NCBI GenBank assembly: GCA_964457225.1
Contig: CAYWEM010000003.1
Coordinates: 186,001 to 250,000 of the forward strand
Reading direction: 5' to 3'
DNA from: CAYWEM01 sp964457225
GTDB taxonomy: Bacteria > Acidobacteriota > Aminicenantia > UBA2199
DNA length: 64,000 nt
The notes beneath the pieces are model-generated. The model had not been told where the DNA came from. It ran no database searches and saw only the letters and a program-made list of their open reading frames with translations. This document shows, one piece after another, positions 27,276 to 34,337 of the stretch (position 1 is the stretch's first letter; every line of letters begins with the position of its first letter). A program made the position numbers and the translations under genes.

Positions 27276-27290
27276 TGGCATCATTATTGC
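27276..27290 (+). promoter_or_regulatory. Sigma-54 promoter of the C39 peptidase operon
   Basis: TTGGCAT-CATTA-TTGC-T is a full -24/-12 match. The predicted start is near 27302, with AAGGAG upstream of the ATG at 27360. Confidence 0.85.
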
Positions 27291-27359
27291 TGTACAAAAT
27301 ACCATGTCAAGCGATCATACAATTGAAGTGTTATTTCAGACAAAAAGGAGATCAGCAAG

Positions 27360-28070
27360 ATGAATGAAAGGATTTCACGCAATCACTGTAACAAGAAGCA
27401 GGCAAAGCATTCAATTTGTCTGTTTTTAATTTTCTTTTCTCTTTTTACTGTTTTTTCATGTATTCCTGAAGTTATTAATCTCCCTGTTCCTTTACATTTT
27501 CAAGAGCAACCAAACTGGTGCGGGCCAGCCTGCGTTCAAATGTGGGCCGCCTACGACCAAGTGAATCCTCTTCCAGAACAAAGCCATGTCGCCTATTATA
27601 CAGTGGGACCTTACGGCACGACCATGCAATTGCTTGAGTGGGCAGTAAAAACTTTCACTTATCATTACGGAGCTTTCAGTGCTGTATTCGGAATCAGTCC
27701 TTACCACCAAGATCAAGCCTTGGCTTCAGTGCTTTCATCATTGCTCCAGGGCTCTCCGGCGATAATTCCGACATCACAAGGCTATCACGCAGTAATTGCC
27801 TTTAGGTCGAGATAAACCGAAAACCCTTTTAATGGGAGAAGAGTTATTCAGCAAATCGGATTTCATGACCCTACTTTAGGGAGTTTTATGTATGCAACAA
27901 TAGAACAAGTTAAAACAGCTTTTTCTTTAGGCCCCAACTTGTCAAACTATGAGGTAATAACAGGTAATGGGAACTATTTACTTCCCGCGTTAAATGGCTT
28001 AGAGCAATTTATACTTGAAGGAGGAACATACTATGGTGGACCGGAGCCCTATGTGCCGATCGTTTATTAA
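27360..28070 (+). pseudogene. C39-like cysteine peptidase (lipoprotein) with in-frame stop
   Basis: The first ORF (151 codons) has a signal peptide with a lipobox-like VFSC (Cys34). The C39/papain-like core carries the nucleophile in NWCGPACVQ (Cys54) and GYHAVIAF (His143). A TAA at 27813-27815 interrupts it. The same frame then stays open for 84 codons to 28070 and supplies the expected rest of the domain, including GFHDPTLG with the third catalytic residue (Asp170). The gene is therefore either inactivated by one nonsense change, recoded, or mis-assembled. GC content is clearly lower than in the neighbours, suggesting transfer. Its end overlaps the next gene by 38 nt. Confidence 0.75.
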
Positions 28071-28869
28071 AAACCTTTTTTATTTATCGACAATCTTACT
28101 GCTGATGACTGCTTTCACGGTCGTTAGCCTGGAAGCTCAGCGCCCCAGGCAGATTGACCGAAAAGTACTGGAAAACCTTAAATCGCTTTCCTATGTGCCG
28201 TTTCCTTTCCCGCAGAATGACCAGGAGGTTATCGCCGATCTTAAGCAGGCCATCAAGGTACATTTCGGGCCTCTGAAGAAACAGGAGCATGTTGTCGACC
28301 TAAGTGGACAAGCGGATGAAGGATCGGCCATTCTATATTCATATCTCAAAGACAATACGAGTTTGTACGTAAAAGAAATTGACAAAGTCTACAATTACCT
28401 TGACACATGTCGAAACGATTTTCATTTCCTGGTACTGATGGCTGACAAAAAATCCGGTGAAATAATCGCCCGGGTTCTTCTTGAAGACAACGGCCTGTAT
28501 GCCTCGGCAATCATCACGACATCCAAAACCAAGTATCACCCGCTGGTAAGCCTGGAAGAAGCAAGGAGCCTGGTTTCCCCCTACTTGTCCGGAACAGACA
28601 AAAAACTGTCTGGCTTCCGCAGAGTAGTATTTCCGGCTCGCTTACTGGGAGATTTTTTGTTTCCGCTCTGGGAAATTACAACTGAATGCGGTTACGTTTA
28701 TTACATCACCTATATCAAGGATGTTTACCGGCTGGAAAGCGAAGCTGTCTTAAGCAAGGAAGAGTTGATGAGCAGGTATAGACCCTACCAGGGCCTGAAT
28801 GCCAACAAGGAGTTACTGGTGCAGGATTTGATAGGCAGCCGGGGTCTGGTGCTGAAAAAGCTGAATTAA
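28033..28869 (+). CDS. Secreted protein of unknown function, partner of the C39-like gene
   Basis: 278 aa from MVDRSPMCRSF, set by AAGGAGG 9 nt upstream. A hydrophobic signal peptide ends near VVSLEAQ. The mature region has no recognised motif: it contains FHFLVLMADKKSGEIIARVLLEDNG and a beta-rich middle with PLWEITTECGYVYYITYI. The start lies inside the peptidase frame, so the two are translationally linked and share the sigma-54 promoter. It could be a substrate, inhibitor or co-factor of the peptidase; this is inference. Confidence 0.65.
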   Translation: MVDRSPMCRSFIKNLFYLSTILLLMTAFTVVSLEAQRPRQIDRKVLENLKSLSYVPFPFPQNDQEVIADLKQAIKVHFGPLKKQEHVVDLSGQADEGSAILYSYLKDNTSLYVKEIDKVYNYLDTCRNDFHFLVLMADKKSGEIIARVLLEDNGLYASAIITTSKTKYHPLVSLEEARSLVSPYLSGTDKKLSGFRRVVFPARLLGDFLFPLWEITTECGYVYYITYIKDVYRLESEAVLSKEELMSRYRPYQGLNANKELLVQDLIGSRGLVLKKLN

Positions 28870-29325
28870 ATAACAGCTCCAAAATCCTCCACCTATTTTT
28901 TGTTTGCTTAGAATAGCCTGATATTTGTTGAGTTTTTCCCCGGGTAAAGGGTGAATCAACGCTCACCACTCCGGTGCAGACCGACATAAACCAGGCTGTA
29001 CTAACATGACCAACTCGCTTCGCTCAGACAGTGGTCATGTTACCCCAAGGGGCACGTCCAGCCTGGCTTTGTCTGTTACCTGCACCTTCGTTTCTTGTCC
29101 CTGAAGGGGGAACGTTCGCTTATGCTTTACCCTTTCCCTTTTCCAATAATTTAGACGGGGAATCAGGGAGCTCAGTCCTGGTTGTAAAATAACAAAAATG
29201 CCAGCCGACCACGATCTTACTGTCAAGGAAATGGTCATTGGAATGAACTGGCTTTTTTCGAACATCAGTAGGGCAATACCTATTTGTGCTCATTTCAAAA
29301 TGCCTGATTGTCGTTGTCCAGTGGA
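28870..29325. other. Non-coding stretch downstream of the unknown secreted gene
   Basis: No credible gene is seen on either strand. The region holds a nested inverted repeat at 28991-29066 and is otherwise featureless; the second 290-bp cassette begins at 29326. Confidence 0.6.
28991..29066. repeat. Nested inverted repeat (REP-like hairpin)
   Basis: A perfect 11-bp stem TAACATGACCA / TGGTCATGTTA (29002-29012, 29032-29042) is nested within CCAGGCT / AGCCTGG (28991-28997, 29060-29066). The loop contains CTCGCTTCGCTCAGACA, a form often seen in bacterial REP-type repeats. Confidence 0.55.
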
Positions 29326-29407
29326 ATATCCTGATTATTGGTTATTTATTCAATTTTTATCGAGAAAATGGTCTGTTTTGCGCCTCGATACGCCCTATAT
29401 CAGGGGG

Positions 29408-29527
29408 GTTTAACCCCTGAGTTAAACAGTTTAACCCAGGGGTTAAACTCTGATAACCGGCTATACTAAAGCACATCAGCCCCATATTATGGTTTTTTAA
29501 CTATTCGAGTTAACCCAGGGGTTAATT
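29408..29527. promoter_or_regulatory. Palindromic activator array, copy 2
   Basis: Sites at 29408-29427, 29429-29448 and 29508-29527 are the same sequences as in copy 1. Site 3 is again centred 97.5 nt from the -12 C. Confidence 0.75.
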
Positions 29528-29600
29528 TTCCACAATTTCCGCCGCCTGTGGATATCTCGCTTAAGCCCTTCAACAATGAATATATAAAACAACCGCAGTT

Positions 29601-29615
29601 TGGCATCATTATTGC
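29601..29615 (+). promoter_or_regulatory. Sigma-54 promoter, copy 2
   Basis: TTGGCAT-CATTA-TTGC-A. The predicted start is near 29627. No convincing ORF follows before the RRM gene at 30009, so this promoter either drives a non-coding RNA or gives the RRM gene a leader of about 380 nt. Confidence 0.75.
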
Positions 29616-29825
29616 ATTAGTAAAGTGAGGATCCTGTTCTTCCCCGACAGGGTTGCTCTTCTTCTCTCTTCACACCTCCGGGAGAGATGGAAAGGGATTT
29701 TCCCCCGGTGCAGAGAAAAGCAACAATTGTACCCGGATTTAAGACCGAACCATCCGGCCGTAATTCTCTTATTTCAGAGCAACTGCTCTTTTAAACTCCT
29801 GTTTTCTTTTTTTGATTTGAAAAAC

Positions 29826-29854
29826 TTGCATTTGCTTTTTTTGTGTTGTATAAT
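29826..29854 (+). promoter_or_regulatory. Sigma-70 promoter for the RRM gene
   Basis: TTGCAT (29826-29831), 17 nt, TATAAT (29849-29854). The start is expected near 29861, which leaves a leader of about 148 nt before the ATG. Long leaders are common in cold-shock and RNA-binding protein mRNAs. Confidence 0.7.
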
Positions 29855-30008
29855 GCAATTCGTTTGAGTTGGTGAATCGACAGGCTATAAATGAATCCGT
29901 TATCAATTCCCCTTCCGGTGTTGGCTCGTTACCATTCCCGGTTTGTGCGATTGAAATGTGACTTGCCTTGCCACGTTCACAAATCAAAAACTCAAAACGG
30001 AGGATTTT

Positions 30009-30296
30009 ATGAACATCTACGTAGGTAATTTGGCTTGGGAAGTCAAAGACGAAGACCTGATGCAGGCCTTCTCCCAGTACGGCCAGGTTTCTTCGGCCCG
30101 GGTTGTCAACGACAACTTCACCGGTCGTTCGAAAGGCTTCGGTTTTGTTGAAATGGCCGACACCGCTGAAGCGGAAGCCGCCATCGAAGCCCTGAACAAC
30201 AAGGAACTCAAAGGCCGCGCCCTGCGCGTCAACGAAGCCCGCCCCAAAGCTGAAGGCGGCCGTTCCGATCGCCCGCGCAACAACAACCGCTGGTAA
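30009..30296 (+). CDS. RRM-domain RNA-binding protein
   Basis: 95 aa from MNIYVGNLAWEVKDEDL, set by ACGGAGGATTTT. RNP2 (IYVGNL) and RNP1 (KGFGFVEM) are intact and the single RRM spans residues 1-80. A short basic, Gly/Arg/Asn tail follows (PKAEGGRSDRPRNNNRW). It matches the small single-RRM proteins of bacteria (Rbp type), which bind RNA and are often cold-induced. A strong terminator follows, so it is monocistronic. Confidence 0.93.
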   Translation: MNIYVGNLAWEVKDEDLMQAFSQYGQVSSARVVNDNFTGRSKGFGFVEMADTAEAEAAIEALNNKELKGRALRVNEARPKAEGGRSDRPRNNNRW

Positions 30297-30314
30297 AGAA
30301 AAACTGAGCCAACA

Positions 30315-30349
30315 CCCGAACCGCCCTGAAAAGCGGTTCGGGTATTTTT
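30315..30349 (+). terminator. Intrinsic terminator of the RRM gene
   Basis: 10-bp stem CCCGAACCGC / GCGGTTCGGG with an 8-nt loop, then TATTTTT. Confidence 0.9.
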
Positions 30350-30423
30350 CCTGATCGCATTCTTCGTAAAATACTTCTTTTCTATTTTATCAATTCAGCT
30401 TGACTATTTCCCGCAATAAAACA

Positions 30424-31473
30424 TCAATGCCAGCGGAATATCTTTAAACCAAGGAAAAAAGTCAGGGCTCCGAACAGAAGCAAAAGGAGGGCGGGCGCCA
30501 AAACCATCGACACCCCGGCGCCTTCGTTGAAAACCGCCCGCAAAGAATCACTCAACAGCGTGAGCGGCAGATAAGAGACAATGGCCGCGGCCCATTCCGG
30601 AAAGCGCTGATATGAAAAAAATATCCCCGAAAGCAGCATTAACGGAAGAGTGACCGAGTTTATCAGGCCGTTCCCGACCTGGGTGTTCTGAGTCCGCGAG
30701 GCAATAAGGATGGCCAATCCCATGAAAGCGCTGTTGCCGGCCACGAAAACCAGGCCCAGGGCAAAATATCCGCCCTGGATAACCAGGCCGAAGAAGTAAT
30801 GGGCAAATGCATATATAAAAAGTAATTCCATGAAGGTCAGCAGCAGCCTGGAAAGAAAAAGAGCCAGGAAAAAAGTTCTTTTGTCCATGGGAGTGGCCGC
30901 CATGATACGCATGAATCGGCGCATCCTGCTCTCGATCAATTGCCAGCCGATGCCCCACAGGGCGGAATTCATGATTCCCAGGGCCAGCAGGCCGGGAATG
31001 AGAAAATCGATGTACCTGGTTCCCTGCAGGTTGAGATGTTCCTCCCTGAGCGGCGGATTGTTGAATTCCCGGTCAAGCAGTGATCTTTCAAGGCGCAGGT
31101 GATCAAGCCGGGCTTCACGGTTACGCGGATCAAAACGGAAAACGATTTCCCGGGTTTGCGGATCCGACTCTATCAGCACATTAACCAGCCCGCGCTTCAG
31201 CATCAGGTAAGCTTCGGCGGCTTCGACCCGCACAATGGTGAATTCACGCTCCAGTTCGGAGTTCAAGAAGTCAACCGGCTCCAATACGCCGGCATGGTTG
31301 ATCTTATTTTCGATCCAGGCCACCCGACCGGGACGGGTTTCATCACCGCTGAAAGTAATCCCCAGCAGCCAGGCCAGCAATACCGGAAAAGCAAAAGTCC
31401 AGAAAAGAACCTCGGGCTCGCGGAAAAACTCCTTGATCCTGATCGACAACATGTTGCTGAAGGGACTATTCAT
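30424..31473 (-). CDS. ABC-2 type transporter permease
   Basis: 349 aa from MNSPFSNML; the start overlaps the stop of the ATPase gene. One N-terminal membrane segment (about 22-42) is followed by an extracellular domain of about 140 residues (GRVAWIENKI to YIDFLIPGLL). Five more membrane segments follow, with the ABC-2 family pattern RRFMRIMAATPMDKRTFFLAL and LPLMLLSGIFFSYQRFPEW. It forms an exporter with the ATPase encoded just upstream. The substrate is unknown. Confidence 0.88.
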   Translation of the reverse strand: MNSPFSNMLSIRIKEFFREPEVLFWTFAFPVLLAWLLGITFSGDETRPGRVAWIENKINHAGVLEPVDFLNSELEREFTIVRVEAAEAYLMLKRGLVNVLIESDPQTREIVFRFDPRNREARLDHLRLERSLLDREFNNPPLREEHLNLQGTRYIDFLIPGLLALGIMNSALWGIGWQLIESRMRRFMRIMAATPMDKRTFFLALFLSRLLLTFMELLFIYAFAHYFFGLVIQGGYFALGLVFVAGNSAFMGLAILIASRTQNTQVGNGLINSVTLPLMLLSGIFFSYQRFPEWAAAIVSYLPLTLLSDSLRAVFNEGAGVSMVLAPALLLLLFGALTFFLGLKIFRWH

Positions 31474-32428
31474 CAAGGCTTCTCCCGGTCTTGGCCGCAA
31501 ACAGGTCGTTTAAATTGGGCCTGCGGCATTGCAGCCTGCTCATGTTCAAGCCCCGATCCTGCAACAGGGCCAGCAGGCGGGGGACAAGCTCGGTTATGGA
31601 CCTGACCTTTAACAGCACTCCTTCTCCCGCCCTGTTCCAGGAAGCATTCATTAAACCCGGCAACTCGGAAAACAATTGCAGGTCCGTTATCCCCGGCAGG
31701 CTGAATTCAACGATTTCAGGCAAACCGGCCTGGACCAGCAATTCGTCCAGGCTGCCTTCAGCCAGCACCCGGCCGCGATCAAGAATGTAAATACGGTCGC
31801 AAAGGTATTCAGCCTCCTCCATGTAATGGGTGGTCAGAATCAGCGCCGTCCCCTTGCTCTTCAATCCGGTCAGGATTTCCCACAGTTCGCGCCTGGAAAT
31901 TGGATCCAGCCCGGTCGTCGGTTCATCCAGGATCAGCAGGCTGGGCCGGTTCAGCAGGGCAATGGCCAGGGCCAGCTTCTGTCTTTGACCATGTGAGAGA
32001 TTCATGGTATAGGCCTGACGTTTTTCTTCCAGGTTGACCAGGGCAATCAGTTCATCACCCCGGGATCGGGGGCAACCGTAAAAAGAGGCAAAGAGATAAA
32101 GTGTTTCCGCCACGGTCACCCGATCCATGAAGCGGGTTTCCTGAAGGGCCAGCCCCAGATTCGGCCTGATCAGCTTTTCACCTTCAGACCAGCTCAACCC
32201 GAACAGCAAAATCGAACCCCGATCCGGAGCATGAAGCCCTTCAATCATTTCAACCAGGGTGGTTTTCCCGGCTCCATTGGGTCCCAGTACAGCCACAAAC
32301 TCTCCGGCCGCCACTTCTATTGAGCCCCCGGCCACGGCATGAACCCTGCGATAGGATTTATGCACATCGTTCACCTTGACCACCGGGGAATCCGGACTGT
32401 TGTTCATGGAGACTTGGAAGCGGCTCAT
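31466..32428 (-). CDS. ABC transporter ATPase
   Basis: 320 aa. Walker A GPNGAGKTT, signature LSHGQRQK and Walker B LLILDEPTTGLD are intact, with the H-loop in LTTHYMEEAE. The C-terminal 90 residues form the extension typical of ABC-2 drug or polysaccharide exporters (DrrA/CcmA-like). It overlaps the permease and follows a nitroreductase-fold gene after 46 nt, probably in one transcript. Confidence 0.92.
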   Translation of the reverse strand: MSRFQVSMNNSPDSPVVKVNDVHKSYRRVHAVAGGSIEVAAGEFVAVLGPNGAGKTTLVEMIEGLHAPDRGSILLFGLSWSEGEKLIRPNLGLALQETRFMDRVTVAETLYLFASFYGCPRSRGDELIALVNLEEKRQAYTMNLSHGQRQKLALAIALLNRPSLLILDEPTTGLDPISRRELWEILTGLKSKGTALILTTHYMEEAEYLCDRIYILDRGRVLAEGSLDELLVQAGLPEIVEFSLPGITDLQLFSELPGLMNASWNRAGEGVLLKVRSITELVPRLLALLQDRGLNMSRLQCRRPNLNDLFAAKTGRSLDE

Positions 32429-32474
32429 TAAGGCATCCTGTTCTTCAAAAGGCAGGAAGGCGACCCAATGCCGA

Positions 32475-33875
32475 TCAACCCGGCATCATGACGACCATTT
32501 CCCGCAGGGGGTCCTTTCCCTGGCGGGGATCCATGACTCTTTCCGCCGCCTGGGGCAGTGGATAACCAACCTGGAAAAAAAGAGCCGGAACAAAGACTTC
32601 ACCCCGCTTCAACGCCACCAGCAACTGGCGGCGCAGCGGGCGACCCTCAGCCTGGCTGCGCATGACTTCCAATCCGAAGCGCAGACCGTCATGTAAAAGC
32701 GTTATCTTGGGCAATTCAGTCTTAACCAGGCTGATTCTACGCTGGGGCAGGTTGTCCGGATCAGCCAGCATTTTTTCGTATTCCTGCCGCAATTGCTGCA
32801 GGTCAGATATAAAAAGCTCGGTCAATTCGTCCTTGGCCAAATCGAGGGGGCCGGTTTTGACCACTCCGGACAAGCCCAGTCCCCGGGCCGCCAGGGCCAG
32901 GTGATCGGCATAAAAACCGGCGTCGAGGAACTCTTCGCCGACGGCCGGAAGTACGATGCCGTACTTGCTGAGAGTTTCAGTCATCAGCGAAGTATAGTGC
33001 CACTTACGGAAAATGACCACCAGATAGGGATGGGTGTTTTTAAACTTCAGGAAAAAAGTGCCCATGCCCTTGGCGAAAGTCCGATCGTTCTGCAGCAGGT
33101 CGGCCATGGAGAATTCCGGTCCGCGTCCTCCGTCCTGGCGGCGCAGGTAATAGCGTCCTTCGTGAAACACCACCTTGCCGCGCTCCAGCAGTTTGTCCGC
33201 GGTCTGGGGCAGCTCTTCAAGGGGAGCCGGCACTTGTTCGAATTCCTGGGCGGCGAATTCCTTTTCATCCATTTGCTGGAGGTCCTGCAAGGAAAGACCG
33301 GGCAGGAAATCCGGAATTTCAGTTTTTTTCTGCAGGATGTAATTCCGGATGTTGATCCTGGGGATGATTCTTTCATAAAGCGCCTTCTGCATCAATTCAC
33401 CGATCTTCTGCATCGAAGGATGATCCTTTCGATAAACCAGCACCCGGTTCGGCTGTTCATTTGTAGCATTGGGGGCCCACTGCGCATAGGCCAGCAATTT
33501 GCCCAGGGTCTCCAGGTCGAGGTCGCGGTCGGGATCGGCGACTCTTTCACTTCGGCGCTGCAGCAAACCCTCGAGCAAGCCCTCGTTGCATTCAAACGAG
33601 CGGCAAAGTGAACCATCGGCGGTCACGCTCCAGATATCGCCGGATTTAACCCCGGAAAGGCGGGAACCGTCTATCTCGACCTTTGCTCCGCTTTCAGCCG
33701 CCTTCCGGCGGGCCCTTTCCACTGTTTTATTGAATTCAGCCAGGGAACGCCTGGCCAGTTCACGGGTTTCCGTCGGCACCGGGCTGACCGGAGGGCGTTC
33801 TTTTTCCAGAACAGCGCTTATAAAATACAACTTTTCAACCGAGGCAAGCATATCTGTATTTTGCTTTTCTGTCAT
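32475..33875 (-). CDS. Large nitroreductase-fold protein
   Basis: 466 aa, about twice the size of a usual nitroreductase. RRSERVADPDRDLDLETLGKLLAYAQWAPNATNEQPNRVLVYR (about 107-150) shows the FMN-binding R-R-S motif and the S/N-rich loop, and YADHLALAARGLGLSGV matches the second FMN region. In between lies an insert of about 120 residues, and about 90 residues precede the domain. No electron-partner cysteines are seen. A pairing with an ABC exporter suggests modification and export of a small molecule, as with SagB-type enzymes, but no precursor peptide is visible. AGGAGC precedes the start. Confidence 0.7.
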   Translation of the reverse strand: MTEKQNTDMLASVEKLYFISAVLEKERPPVSPVPTETRELARRSLAEFNKTVERARRKAAESGAKVEIDGSRLSGVKSGDIWSVTADGSLCRSFECNEGLLEGLLQRRSERVADPDRDLDLETLGKLLAYAQWAPNATNEQPNRVLVYRKDHPSMQKIGELMQKALYERIIPRINIRNYILQKKTEIPDFLPGLSLQDLQQMDEKEFAAQEFEQVPAPLEELPQTADKLLERGKVVFHEGRYYLRRQDGGRGPEFSMADLLQNDRTFAKGMGTFFLKFKNTHPYLVVIFRKWHYTSLMTETLSKYGIVLPAVGEEFLDAGFYADHLALAARGLGLSGVVKTGPLDLAKDELTELFISDLQQLRQEYEKMLADPDNLPQRRISLVKTELPKITLLHDGLRFGLEVMRSQAEGRPLRRQLLVALKRGEVFVPALFFQVGYPLPQAAERVMDPRQGKDPLREMVVMMPG

Positions 33876-33925
33876 TGATTTGCTCCTGGTGCTTTCGGGT
33901 CGCCTGGAATTGCCCGCTGACGTTG

Positions 33926-33954
33926 ATTTTAAACAAATCTCGGAAGATTGTCAA
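33926..33954 (-). promoter_or_regulatory. Sigma-70 promoter of the nitroreductase-ABC operon
   Basis: On the minus strand: TTGACA (33949-33954), 17 nt, TAAAAT (33926-33931). The expected leader is about 45 nt. The rest of the 370-nt space up to the next promoter contains short hairpins (for example CCCGGCA/TGCCGGG near 34001) but no gene. Confidence 0.75.
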
Positions 33955-34209
33955 TCTGCGGGGGAAGCGGGATTGATCCGCAGGCTTCCGGAATAACACC
34001 CGGCATTCCCAGGGTTGCCGGGCCTGCCGCCGACAAAGCTGAAAGCGTAGCCTGTTCAGGCAGCTTAACGTCGCACTACTCCCTTCAAAACAGATTGAAG
34101 TGGTATTTTTTAAACTGATGAAATAGTATTTAACATTTTATATTCATGATAATTATTTCAGGATGGATTAAATTCAATCAGAATGCATTTATATAATTGC
34201 ATTAACCGC

Positions 34210-34239
34210 TTGACATATTTGCCGGTGCTTTCTTAGAAT
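34210..34239 (+). promoter_or_regulatory. Promoter of the AbgT operon, leaderless start
   Basis: TTGACA (34210-34215), 18 nt, TAGAAT (34234-34239), then GAATAC and an ATG at 34246. The first ATG on the transcript therefore opens a short ORF, not the transporter. Confidence 0.75.
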
Positions 34240-34245
34240 GAATAC

Positions 34246-34335
34246 ATGGCAATTATATTGTTTTCATCATCCGAAGCAGCTTTCGGAATGAATAACAGCG
34301 TCTGGGATCTCCCGACCGGTCGCAACGGAGATTGA
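34246..34335 (+). CDS. Leaderless 29-codon upstream ORF before abgT-like gene
   Basis: Begins MAIILFSSSEAAFG and ends PTGRNGD, with its TGA 2 nt before the transporter ATG. Its final codons contain the GGAG Shine-Dalgarno site of the transporter, so ribosomes on it would cover that site. It may be a coupling or attenuating leader peptide. Confidence 0.45.
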   Translation: MAIILFSSSEAAFGMNNSVWDLPTGRNGD

Positions 34336-34337
34336 AC

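Larger units (their letters stand above)
27001..27290. repeat. 290-bp control cassette, direct repeat copy 1
   Basis: Nearly identical to 29326-29615, with the same length and only scattered substitutions. It contains three TTAACCC/GGGTTAA palindromes, a pair of inverted DnaA-box-like sequences (TTTTCCACA at 27201 and TGTGGATAT at 27222), and ends exactly at a sigma-54 -12 element. Sequence similarity stops at that point. Confidence 0.9.
29326..29615. repeat. 290-bp control cassette, direct repeat copy 2
   Basis: Same content and order as 27001-27290, at a constant offset of 2325 bp from first to last base. It ends at its own sigma-54 -12 element. Confidence 0.9.

Noticed and set aside
29625..29867. 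80-codon ORF after the second sigma-54 promoter
   Set aside because: The GTG lies at or before the predicted transcript start, composition is not protein-like, and the frame overlaps the RRM promoter.
34001..34080. Possible riboswitch upstream of AbgT-like gene
   Set aside because: Short hairpins exist, but they lie upstream of the TTGACA-18-TAGAAT promoter and would not be in the mRNA.
34247..34261. TGGCAA-TTATA-TTGT as a sigma-54 core
   Set aside because: The -12 GC is missing, no palindrome lies upstream, and it sits inside a sigma-70 transcript leader.
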